In this document: positions 20,926 to 32,639 of the stretch, in pieces | Numbering within the stretch: the stretch's first letter is position 1 | Layout: every line of letters starts with the position of its first letter | Source: Maratus speciosus | Taxonomy: Eukaryota; Arthropoda; Arachnida; Araneae; Salticidae | Length of the DNA stretch: 64,000 nucleotides | Assembly: GCA_963932465.1 (NCBI GenBank) | Contig: OZ010793.1 | Location: 261,451,696-261,515,695 of the forward strand | Reading direction: 5' to 3' | The notes under the pieces: model-generated | Database searches by the model: none | The model's input: only the letters and a program-made list of their open reading frames with translations | What the model was told of the DNA's origin: nothing | Program-made: the position numbers and the translations under genes

Positions 20926-22217
20926 TACCTCAATATTAAGCAAATGCGTTAATGAGTCTGTATTTTTATCTTCACAAAATAACAGGAAGAAACTGTCACA
21001 TTTAGCTTATTATTCTGTCACATTTAGCTCACTTATTATTTTTGATAACATTGTCACATTTTATAATTTATTTTAGTAACTTATTAAGAGTTGGTGGAAA
21101 AGTTTCGGACATCAGATTTTCTTTCTACGGAACAATAAGCAAGAAGCACTTCAATATTAACATTTTTTATGAATTTTAAGTAGCCATTATGCCCCATCAA
21201 AACTCATCTCTCTGTTTTCAGTTTCCTATTATCTTTAATTAGCTGCCATGTGTTATCTGATTTTAAAATTGAAATTGTATATGTCATGATGTATGTTTAT
21301 TTGTTCCGCACAGAACTTGCTCTGAATCCGCAAATGTTTGCTAGTTATCCATTTATTTTTCTAGCGCTACTTAACATCAATAAATTTTATAAAATTAGCC
21401 TCGTTTAGATATTTCAAATATTTTTCTTAGTTTAAATACGTTCAAAACAGTCTGATTTATATATTCACTTGAGTAGTTTCACGTGTAAAAGTTTCTTCAT
21501 GTGATATATGACAGTGCAAATAGAAATAGAAGGCTCATTCAATAAATAAGCGGAAAAATTGCGAAAAAAGTAGGAAACAGGAATATTACAGAAATATTTA
21601 AATAAGGCAAAAAAAAAAAAAAGTCAGAAAAAGAATTCGACAAAATAATCTTTTCAAATTATTAATATAATTATTTTGATTTAGATTCTATTTTGAATTT
21701 GATTGAGAACTTTTTCAACACGCAATAGACAAACCTATTTTATATTATTATTATTTTTTAATTTTGCATATTTTAATTTTATTTTTAGTCTGCAACTTTA
21801 CTTTTCTAATAATAATAAATTTGAACGTACACAGCTAGAAAGTCAAATTGCCTCACGTTAAGTACCACTGTTTTAGATCTCCTAAAAATTAGATACAAGA
21901 TAATTAAGTAAACAAATAAGTAAAACAAGATAGTATTTTTATGAAATCGCCTTAGAAAGTGCATTCATACTATTCACTGATTTCATTTATCATTTTTACT
22001 TGGAATGCAGTGAAAATGCATTATCAATTGAATTAACTGATTTGATTAAGCTGACTGATAAATTATCCAAATATTTAGTACAAATCAAAAATTAAATTTT
22101 TTATTTTGCATTTTAATACTCCAATTAAACAAAAGTAAATAGATAGTAAAATAGAATAAACAAAATAAGTCACTAAAAGAAATGTTTTCCTTTGTAAGTG
22201 TACGGAAAATTTAAATA
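20926..22217. other. unassigned AT-rich DNA
   Basis: No exon-like frame, RNA gene or paired transposon ends were recognised. It contains poly(A) at about 21609-21622. Confidence 0.5.
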
Positions 22218-22730
22218 CTGTAAAAGTTCTTATTTTCGCGAGCCGTAATTTTCGCGAAAATGAAGATATCGGTACTTTCGCGAGCTGAAAATTTCGCGAA
22301 TTTTATACGAACTGAACCGAAAGTTGAAAAATTCCGAAACTACTTAAATAGATCCCATTTTGCATAAGGCAATTTAAGAAACTTCCTTTTGTCAGAAAAG
22401 TTCTTCGCTCCCCCCCCCCCTCTCCCCATCGCTCTAAAAATGAATGGCTTCAAAGAAGCTGGTATAAATATTGTAAGTGAATGAGCTGCATTCTATTAGT
22501 TGTATTATTGTTTTTATTTACAAAGTAGTTGTATAATATTCATGAACTAGTTGCAAGTATCCAAGAAATTTTTGTACTTATTTCTTATTTAAGTGACTGT
22601 AATCATTAAATTTTGAAAGCGAAAAATTTCTGATTTTTCATTATTATTTGAGGCGAAAAAAATATATATATTTCGCGAGGCTTAAATTTTCGCGATTACG
22701 GCGGGCTCGCAAAAATAAGTGCTTTTACAG
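22218..22730. mobile_element. 513-bp element with TTTTCGCGA-rich ends
   Basis: The termini CTGTAAAAG and CTTTTACAG are perfect inverted repeats with TA outside. The subterminal regions carry repeated TTCGCGA motifs on both sides (TTTTCGCGAGCCGTAATTTT on the left). It is likely a non-autonomous TA-target element. A poly(C) tract lies at about 22411-22422. Confidence 0.75.
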
Positions 22731-23762
22731 TAAGCACTCCCCAAAGTAAAAGGTTGAAACCACAAGTTATTTTAATTTCCTCTTGCATTTCGTTACCATA
22801 TGTTCTCGCATATAATGCGCACTTTTCCCGCACTAATTTCAATGGTGATCGCTCCATCGCCCCTCCGTTGAACGATTTTAAAAGGTGTCCGACGTACCTA
22901 AGCCAATTTTAAGCCCACTTAATCTTTTATGTACTGAAAACGGATAATTGTTTCTTTCTTATTTTTATGGCATAATAATTCTAAAATATCAATAGTCCCA
23001 GAAAAATTACCTAAAATATTTAATATTAAAAATTTATGCATAGGATTATGATTTACAATTTCGCTGGTTGTTTAATAAATGAAAATTGAAGACTGTGAAT
23101 GAGTCTGACGCTCAGAAATTACCCCTGAATTTTACATGAAAAAGGTATAAATTTTGTTTTCAGCTAGCTATTCTTAGCTGCTGAATAAATGCCTCATTAA
23201 TAAGTTTCAAAGTTTTCTTTATTGAACTAGAAAAACAAACAAACAAAAACAAGCAATTTTATTAGCAAACCTTTTTCAAATAGCTGTAGCAATAATTGTG
23301 AACATAGAAGGTCCACTGTGCTCAAAGCATGTATTGAGGGTACTTAGCAATGTCTTAGCAATGCTTTACTTTCATGACAGTAGAAAGATTCGATAAATTT
23401 AAAAAGGAAAGTCAATTTTTTCTGTTTTTGAAGTACTCAATTTCTAAAACATCGCTAAGCTTTTCTAGTACACAAAAATATTAAAGAAATATTTCCTGAA
23501 AAGCTTGAAAGTGTCTTGTTATATCGTAATACTTGGGGTAATGGATCGTTGAAGAAATTTACATTCAACACCGGACACGAGGAATACTTGAAGATGCGCT
23601 TTGGCAGCATTGGGTTGTGATGCCTTTAGCAATTTTGCAAGATTGTGGAATTATATATAAAAAAAGTATGTACCACTTTTCCGACTAGTAATCTTCGCTT
23701 TATTTAATCTCGAAATCTCTCCCATCTCATAAATCGAAGGTTACTATTCTGAAATAGAAGTA
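22731..23762. other. unassigned AT-rich DNA
   Basis: Nothing recognisable beyond a short GCATATAATGCGC near-palindrome at about 22808. Confidence 0.45.
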
Positions 23763-26022
23763 CAATCGAACTTGGATAATTCGAAATCCAAGAGACCACT
23801 GCAAAACTTCGAATTATCCAAAAAAAAAAATATGTCGTAAAATAATCAATCGCAACAGAAATTGCGAAAAAATATGTTTATTAATTTTAAATAAAAAAAC
23901 TACAGCTTTTTAAAATATTGAGATATTTCAGATTGCTTTAAAGAGCTTACTTGATTTTTTTAACAAAATCTTCAAGGATAGCTACAGCTCGAAACACAGC
24001 TTTACTCACGTTTAGATTGTCCTTCTACATAACGACGATATTCCGCTAGATGAAAGACTGCCTCACTTGAAGTTGGAATCGGCCTCTGTTTTTCTACCTC
24101 ATCTTCAATATCTTCATCGTCTTCTGTTGCAATGTTGTTATCGTTTAGAACTTTGGATAGAATATCTGTTTCAGATAGCTGTCCACAAATGTCTATGTTT
24201 TTATCAATGTCGACGTAATCATCAATATGCTGTCTTCCCATGACACTGGGGGAGGTAAATTTTCTTCATCTAAAAGCTCGCTGGGGACAGTATTCCTGAT
24301 AAATCCCGCTTTCCGAAAACAATTTGCTATTGCTTTTTGGCTCACTTTGGACCATGCATTTAAGCACATTCTTGATGTATCGAGGAGGGAAAGCTTTTGG
24401 GAAGATTCAGTAAGGAGGTGTTGAACGAGTAGGCATCTGTAGAAAAGCTTCAGATTTTTAATGATGGCTTGAACCATTGGTTGCACCACTGAGGTCATGT
24501 TTGGCGGAAAAAATTCAACCGTGACATTTTCCATAGCGGGTATCGATTTATGAGCCGTGCAGTTATCAATAAACAGGATAATTTTTCTGTTTTTTCTTTG
24601 GTACGTGCAATTGAGATCTAGCAGCCATTCTTCAAAAAGATTCGCCCTCATCCATGCTTTCGTGTTATAGCGGTATTCTATAGGCTTTGTTTTGACATTA
24701 TTAAAACACCTTGGATTTCTTGATATTCCAATCATCAGTAAAGTAACTTCTCAGTGCCGTCCATGTTTACTCCCAGAAGTAGGGTTTTCGGTCTTTACTG
24801 CGTTTTCCTCCACTACATTTTTCACCTTTAAAATCCAAAGTGTTTTCAGGAGTACATTTGAAAAAAAGTCCAGTTCCATCGACATTAAAAATGTCTCTGT
24901 CCTGTGTATGCTCAATGATTTGAACAACGCTTTCTTTCCACTCATTTTCTGCATCTTGGTCCACACTTGAACTTTCACCACACACAGACTTTAAGGAAAT
25001 TTCATTTCTTCCCTTAAATCCGTCTAACCATCCGGAACTTGCTTCGAAGTTGTTGTTTCCTGAGCTGACAGCAAATTCTTCCGCTTTTGCACGAACAAGA
25101 GTTCCACTGAGAGAGATGTTTTTGTCCCGCGCTTGCTTAAACCATTTCAATACACACTCGTCCACATCAGGATTATCAGGTTCTCTAGCTCGTTTGCCAT
25201 TTCGACTAGATAAAAAAAAAAAATTATTTTTTTTTTCTCTAAAAGGTCGAAAGAGTGTTAGGTGCTATTCCACACTCTTTTGCGATGATGCATTTCTTCT
25301 TTACACCCTTTTCTACCTCACGAATCACAGCAATTTTTTCATCGAAAGATAAGGTTTTATACGGGACATGGGGCTCACTCAACAGCGTGCTTGCACTGAA
25401 CTCTCACCACAAAAACTAAAAGCACAATGAAGAAAACTCAAGCGACTACAGCACTGGTTTCGAAGGAATTGCAACGCGTGTCACCTATGATTTATATCGC
25501 AGTGGCGAGAGTACTATGTGTCACTTACAAGGGGAAGGACGGGGACCAGCCGTATCCGAAAACAGGTACGGGCATAGATATATTATTAAATACGGGTAGC
25601 CTACTTTCCTCCTCCCTTTATCCCTGCTCTGTTTCCTAGAATAGATAAGAATATTCTCCCACCCCCTTCTCTTCCCTAAAGAATTTTTCACAATAGCTGA
25701 AAATAACCCGGCCACTTTTCAAATAACTGCCTTGAAACTTGATTTTGTCATTTTTGAAGGGGTAAAAACTTCGAATTAAAGAAGTTGGACTTCGAAATTT
25801 CCACAATAGCTGAAAATAACACGGCTATTTTTCAAATAAACTGCATTGAAACTCGATTTTATCATTTTAGAAAGGGTAAAAATTTCGAATTAAAGAAGTT
25901 GGACTTCGAAATAACCAAGATTTTTTAGCATTAACTGAATACAAGTTTCAAGGGACTGACAAAAAACTTCGAATTATCCACAAATTCGAATTAAAGACGC
26001 TCGAATTATCCAAGTTCGACTG
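23763..26022. mobile_element. Tigger/pogo-family DNA transposon (2,260 bp, decayed)
   Basis: The terminal repeats CAATCGAACTTGGATAATTC (left) and GAATTATCCAAGTTCGACTG (right) are inverted and flanked by TA (23761-23762, 26023-26024). The subterminal GAATTATCC and CTTCGAATTA motifs recur. A minus-strand transposase relic fills 24002-25380. The right subterminal region has a direct repeat of about 113 bp (25689 and 25802). A hAT element abuts the right end. Confidence 0.9.
24002..25380 (-). pseudogene. Tigger (CENP-B-like) transposase pseudogene
   Basis: Reading leftward from about 25380: HVPYKTLSFDEKIAVIREVE then KGVKKKCIIAKECGIAPNTL is the CENP-B N-terminal helix-turn-helix. A stop (LSTF*) and an A/T-rich expansion follow near 25215-25245. 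VDECVLKWFKQARDKNISLS and ASSGWLDGFKGRNEISLK form the second DNA-binding domain. The DDE domain shows FNVDGTGLFFKCTP (first Asp kept; the usual DET is DGT), then ILFIDNCTAHK (second Asp kept), then TSVVQPMVQAIIKNLK, where the third catalytic Asp of the usual QPMDQG is Val. Frameshifts lie near 24778 and 24742. A downstream acidic segment (ATEDDEDIEDEVEKQRPIP) ends at 24002. No valid in-frame start is visible. The Val substitution alone should abolish catalysis; the protein is dead. Confidence 0.9.
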
Positions 26023-26029
26023 TATATAT

Positions 26030-26752
26030 CAGGATCGGCGAGCCTTTTTACGTGCGCGTGCCAAAAATTCACCAACAATATCCATCAATGGTGTAACGTG
26101 CCACATTTTGACATAAAAAATTTTTGCAAAGTACGATGTTTATACAAAACACTAGTTAAAAAATCAGATGCTATTTCTCTGCATATTTGTATAAACCATT
26201 AAATTAAAATTTTAATTCGTAAATATGATTTATTTATGTAATAATTTTCACTATGATAAGGAAATAAAAATACGAAATTTTATTTTAGAAATTTTTGACC
26301 TTATTATTTATGCATCCAGTTATGATTATCCAAGTTGCATTAAGCATTGTATCAATAAATTATTGATGAGATTTTTACTGTTGTATGTTCGATGGAGAAT
26401 GCTTTATACCTGATTCATATTTTGATAGTTTTATAAATTGGATCCATTTGCCATCTTACTGAAGGGACTGTCTAAAAAAATTAATTTGAAAAATATAACA
26501 TTATAAAAATCATACAGAAGGGCAAAATACATGTCGCAAACGCTGCATAACATCGCAAGAAAAGAAAATTCTTTTCATGCAAAAATAATTGCCTTATTTG
26601 TGATAGTCTGTCCGTGTGAAACAAAATTTTATTCATTATAATAGAAATTAAATTTCATCTGTATAATAATTATAAATTTTATTTTTTCGCGTGCCAGAGA
26701 AATTGTCTTACGTGCCAACTCTAGCACGCGTGCCATAGGTTCGCCAACCCTG
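26030..26752. mobile_element. 723-bp hAT-like element with perfect 8-bp TSD
   Basis: The termini CAGGATCGGCGAGCC and GGTTCGCCAACCCTG are inverted. Subterminal GTGCGCGTGCC and GCACGCGTGCC motifs resemble common hAT (Charlie-type) ends. GTATATAT flanks both sides (26022-26029, 26753-26760). The left duplication includes the last base of the Tigger element and its TA, so the hAT inserted after the Tigger. Non-coding interior. Confidence 0.9.
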
Positions 26753-27263
26753 GTATATATTTTGAATGAAAAAATTTCCAACTTTTCAACGCCGCCTTTG
26801 GGATTCGCGAATCACATTTTAAGAACCGCTAGTTTATACCTTATGTTTTAACACTGATATCAATCTTCGTGATCTCGCAATATTGAAAGCAGACTAATAA
26901 TAAATAATATTATTTATCCATTTCGCTTTTTTAATTTATTCCCATTACGCGCAATATCGGAATGAAGTAATTTTTAAAATTTTGATCGTGTGTAAATTTT
27001 CTTTATCTAATTGCTCAGGATATGGATTGATTATGCACGTAATATTATACATAGTTCAGACCAGATGTACAGTTATACATAAATTTAGGTATTTTTTGCA
27101 ACCGGTCTGATGAGCGTGCAATGTGTCTTTTCTCCTGATTGACCATCGGAAAATCGCACTGATTGACGCCAAGGGGGCAATAAAACATAAATGGTACCAC
27201 ATTGGCTATACACATATTTTGGTGATGGTGGCACAGAGAGCTCGAACGAGGCTTAGTGTTGCC

Positions 27264-27468
27264 TTAACCTCTTCGGAACGAGAGTCTTTTTAAGAATTTT
27301 TAGTCCTTTATCATCGGTTTTTCAAAACAGAAACTTTTGCTTAATTGGGTCGAGAAAATGCTCGGATTAAATAAGGCAAAATTTACAATAAAAATTTACT
27401 GGTGAGAATAATAACGAATTCTGAGCACCTAACGCCGTATACTGGTCGTTCGTCTCTCAAGGGGTTAA
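27264..27468. mobile_element. TTAA-flanked miniature element, CCCCTTGGGAACGAGCG subfamily
   Basis: TTAACCTCTTCGGAACGAGA on the left and CGTCTCTCAAGGGGTTAA on the right. The interior shares TTTTTCAAAACAGAAACTTT, ATTTACTGGTGAGAA and TATACTGGTCG-type blocks with the copies at 13915 and 38933. It lies in the opposite orientation to the 13915 copy. Confidence 0.8.
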
Positions 27469-28462
27469 GGCAATTTCTTTTAATAAAATAGAACATGTAT
27501 AAAATTATTTATTTTGGATCAATTATAGTCCGTCAATTCCCATTACAAAACTCCCATTTATTGATTTATCACTAAGGTCAAAGGTGGTTTCATCATTTTT
27601 TGGGAGGCTACCACTATTTCCAAGAACAATCTTTACTTTAGAAAAACTCTTTTTTACTCTTTAAAAAGTTGTATAAATCTACCACAAAAATTATCGTTTG
27701 AATAAAGTACACCGCGCACCTCCTGATAAGTGCTAAATTTCAACAGAAAAAAAGTAGCATTTTAAAAACAGAAATTGTTTCAAATTTTTACTTTAAATTT
27801 AAGCTGAATTAAATTACAGAAACTGCCTTTCTAAATGAATTACTTTTTTAAATCCGAATTTAATTAAAGTAGGGGTTTGACTGCTGATTCATGTACATAA
27901 CTAAAGTTGCTGTATAATTTTCGTTTTTTTTTTTTTTTTTTTTAAAGGGAGAATATATCTCAAAATGTTTTGAAACACGGCTGTTTCAGGTAATTTGGCG
28001 ATTAATACAAGTAGAATCTCTGAAATGTTAGTCGGCTTTTGATCCTTCTTTTATGGTGTAAATCGTTTCACCGGCTTACAGAGCAAAGAAATAATATCAA
28101 TATATGTATGAATTAATTATCTTTTTACGTCCATAGAAAAATAATTTCCAGCAATTAACTACATAATATAGCTTACATAAATTACCTTACATAAGCTAAC
28201 TACATAAATTACCTTTATATTACAAAAAAAAAAAAAAACAAACGCATTGCTTCGTTGACAAATGTGCATGAATGTTCGAGATGCGTTAATTTCAGTGCTG
28301 TCTATTTTGATGCGTCTGTATAAAATTACAATTTTTTTAGGTAGATTTCGTATGAAATACTACATATTACATTCTCCCCTATGTTTGAATTTCTGAAACT
28401 TTTTTGCAGATCTACATCGATCATGACCCCTAGAACCCAAAACCACCTTCAGTAAAAAACTT

Positions 28463-28533
28463 TATCTATCTATCTATCTATCTATATTATATATAAATCT
28501 ATCTATCTATCTATCTATCTATCTATATATATC
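28463..28533. repeat. (TCTA)n microsatellite
   Basis: Two runs of TATC/TCTA are interrupted by ATTATATATAAA. It lies at the left edge of the tandem repeat that follows. Confidence 0.95.
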
Positions 28534-28548
28534 ACTTTTTTATGGACA

Positions 28549-28956
28549 CGATAACTTCCGTAATTCTGCACAAATCTCTTCCAAACTGATACATAAAATC
28601 AAGAGGTAGAAAATCTCGGTCAAGTTCGTTGATGGGTAAAATCGGACTAAGGGGGTAGAAATAGGAGGGGTTTTGTGAAAACAGAAAAAAATCCACAACT
28701 TCTTAATTTTTGTACGTATCAAATCAGTTTAAAGTTTTTATTACTTCTAAAAATAGGGCCAAAAATTTATGTATAACAGATTTTTGATAAAATTAAAAAT
28801 GGGCTCAAGGGGCGCAAAAAATAGGGTTTTAGGGAGAAAAAATCATAGCTTCGTCAATTCTCAAGATATCAAATCCAATAAAATTAATTTATTATAAATC
28901 TTCTTAACATTATATACAACTTTTATGTTGACAAGTTTTTGATAAGGCCAATTCGT

Positions 28957-29001
<45 letters not shown>

Positions 29002-29210
29002 ACGAAAACAAAAAGGGGGGTTGTAAAAGGAAAAAAAAAAAAAATACATAACTTCGTCAATTCACAAGATATAAAATGCGCATGAATTTATTACATGTCT
29101 TCTTAATATTATCTACAACATATATATTGACAAGTTTTTGATAGGACCAATTCTTACAGCAAAAACAAATTAAAAATATATAGCCGTTGAAAATAAAAAT
29201 CATCGTATTA
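28549..29210. repeat. degenerate tandem repeat, four units of ~145-200 bp
   Basis: Units begin near 28549, 28694, 28842 and 29045 with variants of ATAACTTCGTCAATTC, followed by CAAGATAT.AAAT, TTCTTAA.ATTAT and TTGACAAGTTTTTGATA. Unit three contains a 41-base poly(A) at 28959-28999, which makes its length longest. Minus-strand open frames here are poly-Phe artefacts. Confidence 0.75.
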
Positions 29211-29214
29211 AGGG

Positions 29215-29720
29215 TGTATTCAAATCCAAACTGCTTACTTTCTGACTCATTTTTAAATTCATTTTCGCTCTCTAACGCATCCAATTGGTAGATTCTCTTA
29301 TTCAGAAACTATATAATGTATCGTAATAGTAGATTTTTTGATAGAGGTAGAATATATTTCAAAAAATGATGTTAAAGTGGACATTTTGAACCGAATTTCC
29401 CGAAGCGATTGTGTTGGAAACGGAAAATATTGTTCTACTGGGAAAATAATTGTTTATAAATCAAGTTTTAATTAATTGAACGAAAAATAAAAACACAGAT
29501 CGCTTATTAATCTCTTCAAAAATCACGTCAGCAAGTTTCATATTTTTTCTTTTAAAAATGAATCTGAAAATGTGGCAGAAAATTTCGAGTTGTTGAGCAT
29601 GGAAAAGTAATTTTTTTTAAATACCACCTTAACATGATTCTGATAAAACCAGCTCTTATATAAAAATGAAATAAAAACTCGTCAAAAGCGGCCAGATAAA
29701 AATGTTACAGTGGGTTTATC
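29215..29720. repeat. dispersed repeat, copy 1 (second copy at 42260-43020)
   Basis: Shared blocks with 42260-43020 include CTGACTCA.TTTTAAAT, TTATTCAGAAACTAT.TAAT, GAATTTCCCGAA/GAATTTCCGAA and TCGAGTTGTTGAGC/TCGCGTTGTTGAGC in the same order. No protein family recognised. The adjacent tandem units may belong to the same element. Confidence 0.6.
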
Positions 29721-30217
29721 TCTAATTATGATTTAGTTTTTGTTGTTGAACACTGCTGTTCTACTGTTGAACTGTGTTTGCACTTAACTTTGATATTTAC
29801 TGCGCCTGTAGGCCGACTCGGCAGGAATTAATTTTTCCAGGCAGGTCACAAACATATGTTTGTTTACTTTAGGAAGATCGCAACACAGTATACACATATA
29901 ATAATCTATAAAATGTACTAAAATAGTAAGGTAAAAATATAATATAACAATACAATATAACAAAATTAAAAGAATCGCTATTATTTATATACACTGGTGG
30001 AAATCGCTTTATGAAAACACGGTTTTTTAACAAAACCATCTATAATATTCATTAAAAATGAATGAAAATTCATACATTATACATTCTATGTACAACAAAT
30101 AATTTTGAAAAATAAAATTCCATACATATTAATAAACTAAAACATAACGTCCAAAATTAGATTTTAGTAACATAAAAACACGGAAATTGATCTATGAAAT
30201 ATCACATTTAATTGAAA

Positions 30218-31207
30218 TTAATAGAAAGTAAAGCCGCTTTTATTCATCAGAGTTTCTTTTATTCTAGATGGCATTGATAAAACATCATTTGAAATGTATT
30301 TCTGATCAATTAATTTCCAGTTTTGACAGATAGAAGCTTTCAATTCTACAAGTATGCGTACAGCATCCCATTCGCATAAACCATTCGAACAAGCTGTCCC
30401 CAAATGTTTTCGATGGGGTTCAGATCAAGACTAATAGGTGGATGATCTAAAATAACAATATTCTGTTCGTCAAACCAATCTTTCATTGCATTGGAAATGT
30501 GAATACTTGCATTGTCTTGCATGAAGATGTAATAAAACCATAATATTGCCATGCAAATGGAAGAAGTGAATTTTCTAAAACTAAACTGTAATCACGAGAA
30601 TTCTGGCGACCGTTTAAAATTACAATTTCACTTTTGCCATCATAAGCGATCGCTGCCCAAATCATCAAACTTCCGCCACCAAAATTTCTGCTGAAAGTAG
30701 ATTTTGGTTCTTTTCGGAGACCCCTCCAATAATACTTCAAACCATCCGGGACATCCAAATTAAATCTTTTTCCGTCGCAGAAAATTACTTTTTCCCAGTA
30801 GTCCCCCATTGCCATGTACTTCTCGCAATACTGCAAAACTGCTTGTGACGCAGAAGTAACTTTGGACCAGACTTCATTTTCGACCATCTCAAGTTCCGGG
30901 AAGAATGTAAAATTTGCCTAACTCTTCTTGAAGTAATAGGAAGGGATAGATCTGCACAAATCTGCTTTGAACTATGACCGGCTTTCGATGCAAGTTGAAG
31001 AATCCCCCTTTTCTCTCTGTTACTTAAGCGTGGATTAACTTCTTTGTTAAAATGTTCGCCAAAATTTGCTGGATCTATTCTATGGTTATATATCACACCA
31101 ATTGATCTTTTAATTAATTTACTAATTTTCAGAACATACTTTCCACATTCCAGATATGCTTAGATTTTAGCTCGTTCTTCCTCAGACAACATATTTCGTT
31201 TATCCAT
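30218..31207 (-). pseudogene. Tc1-like (DD34E) transposase pseudogene
   Basis: The start ATG at 31205-31207 gives MDKRNMLSEEERAKI, then a TAA at about 31160-31162. The frame continues KISKLIKRSIGVIYNH (paired-type helix-turn-helix), then RLSNREKRGILQLASKAGHS and LPITSRRVRQIL (second helix-turn-helix). After a frameshift near 30880 comes the catalytic core: VIFCDGKRFNLDVPDGLKYY (first Asp), NFGGGSLMIWAA, then after another shift FMQDNASIHISNA (second Asp) and SLDLNPIENIWGQL (Glu). There are 34 residues between the second Asp and Glu, defining DD34E. A further shift near 30400 precedes the C-terminus LIDQKYISNDVLSMPSRIKE, ending at 30218. All catalytic residues survive, but at least one stop and three frameshifts make it non-functional. 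It resembles Tc3-like members. Confidence 0.92.
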
Positions 31208-31527
31208 CGTGAAAAATATGACTGAAACGTGTTGCTTTGAATATATAACGCTTTTTATGTCTACTGTGTATGTCACGTTACCTTGTTTTATGCCAATTTT
31301 TGTCACATTACTTCGGAATAGACAATGAAATGTGGTATTTCATACATCAATTTCCATGTTTGCATATTACGAAAATCTAATTTTTGACTTTTTGTTTATG
31401 TTTAATATTATGTATGAAATTTTATTTTTGTAACTCATTTGTTATACACACTATGTATATCCCATGAAATTTCATTCATTTTTAGGTGCGTTCGTAATTA
31501 TATAAATACGTAGCACCTATAGTCGTC

Positions 31528-31626
31528 GCTCAGTCCGTCCGTCTGTCCGTCTGTCCGTCCGTCTGTCCGTCTGTCCGTCCGTCTGTCCGTCCGTCTGTCC
31601 GTCTGTCCGTCTGTCCGTCTGTCCGC
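31528..31626. repeat. (GTCC GTCT)n microsatellite
   Basis: About 100 bases of alternating GTCC and GTCT tetramers. Frames through it encode only Asp/Gly/Arg/Thr/Gln repeats and are not genes. Confidence 0.95.
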
Positions 31627-31634
31627 ATGTAACA

Positions 31635-32110
31635 GAGCAAAAACTACCCAACCGAATAGTCTGAAATTTCAAATATGTGATTGTTGCAAAATTTTGTCGA
31701 GCCATTTCAAATTTCATGAAAATCGGATGTATAGTTTAATTACAGGGACAGTCAAAAGTTTTTCTTTACATTACGGCCAATGGGAAAAATTATTGCAAGT
31801 GGATTTTAATGATATTAGAGCCTTCCGAATGATCTGAAATTTTAAAGATATAATTGTTGCAAAATTTTGTCGAGCCATTTCAAATTTTAGGAAAATCGGA
31901 TGTATAGTTTAATTACAGGGACAGCCAAAAGTTTTTCTTTACATTACGGCCAATGGGAAAAATTATTGCAAGTGCATTTTAATGATATTACAGCCTTCCG
32001 AATGGTCTGAAATTTTAAAGATATAATTGTTGCAAAATTTTGTTGAGCTATTTCAAATTTTAGGAAAATCGGATGTATAGTTTAATTACAGGGACAGTCA
32101 AAAGTGTTCC
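31635..32110. repeat. 173-bp tandem repeat, about 2.7 copies
   Basis: TTGTTGCAAAATTTTGTCGA recurs at 31681, 31854 and 32027, exactly 173 bp apart. Each copy is followed by AAAATCGGATGTATAGTTTA and AATTACAGGGACAG. The high identity suggests recent expansion. Confidence 0.92.
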
Positions 32111-32639
32111 GAAAAAATTATTGGAAGTGCATTTGTGCATTTTAATGATGTATCAGACTATGCACGTTATGAAGTGCAAAAAATTATACATTCAGTACAA
32201 TATGGGGTGCAAAAAATAATTTTAAAACTAGTTATAGTACGAACGCACCTCATTTGCCACGTTTGACGAGCAATTTCCAACTTGTTAATGAATATTATAG
32301 ACGTTTTTGTTTAACAATGATGTTTTCATAAATCAATTAAGCACCAGTGTATAAGCATACAATTATTTTTTAACACGTTAGAAATCTAGCGTCCAATTAA
32401 GAGAATATGTCTTTTCATTGAGTATTATTTTGTCTTCACAATCAGTTTTGTTATTAATTCCATGCTATTCCTACGAGATAGCGATAGCCTTCATAAGTGT
32501 TTCAGAATATTCCAAGTTTTATACCAGAAAAATTTACTGAGAAACAATTTCTAAAATTTGAAGCAAGTATGTATGGTAAAAATGCACGCGGCATTTCCCT
32601 AATTCCCTAATACCGCACAGTGGAGTATTTGACCCGAAA

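Larger units (their letters stand above)
26753..28548. other. unassigned DNA with one TTAA element and microsatellites
   Basis: It holds the TTAA element at 27264-27468, a possible solo hAT right end near 26800-26835, poly(T) at about 27926 and poly(A) at about 28225. No gene was recognised. Confidence 0.5.
31484..32250. mobile_element. non-coding satellite-rich element R (copy R1), inserted in the Tc1 element
   Basis: AGGTGCGTTCG at 31484 is mirrored by CGAACGCACCT ending at 32250. Inside are a GTCC/GTCT microsatellite and a 173-bp tandem repeat (units at 31681, 31854 and 32027). An inverted second copy at 39886-40285 shares the interior. It also shares about 35 bp beyond the CGAACGCACCT end, so the true boundary may extend to about 32290. 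No protein-coding capacity. Target duplication ambiguous (CATTT on both sides). Confidence 0.65.
29992..32349. mobile_element. Tc1-like DD34E transposon with internal insertion (2,358 bp)
   Basis: CACTGGTGGAAATCGC...TTTATGAAAACA at the left is mirrored by TGTTTTCATAAA...GCACCAGTG ending at 32349. TA flanks both sides (29990-29991, 32350-32351). A minus-strand transposase relic lies at 30218-31207. A repeat-rich insert (31484-32250) accounts for the excess over the usual ~1.6 kb. Confidence 0.9.

Noticed and set aside
28861..29049. Minus-strand poly-phenylalanine ORF
   Set aside because: Produced by the poly(A) tract inside a tandem repeat unit.
31517..31717. Minus-strand ORF rich in DGQTDRRT
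   Set aside because: Direct translation of the GTCC/GTCT microsatellite.
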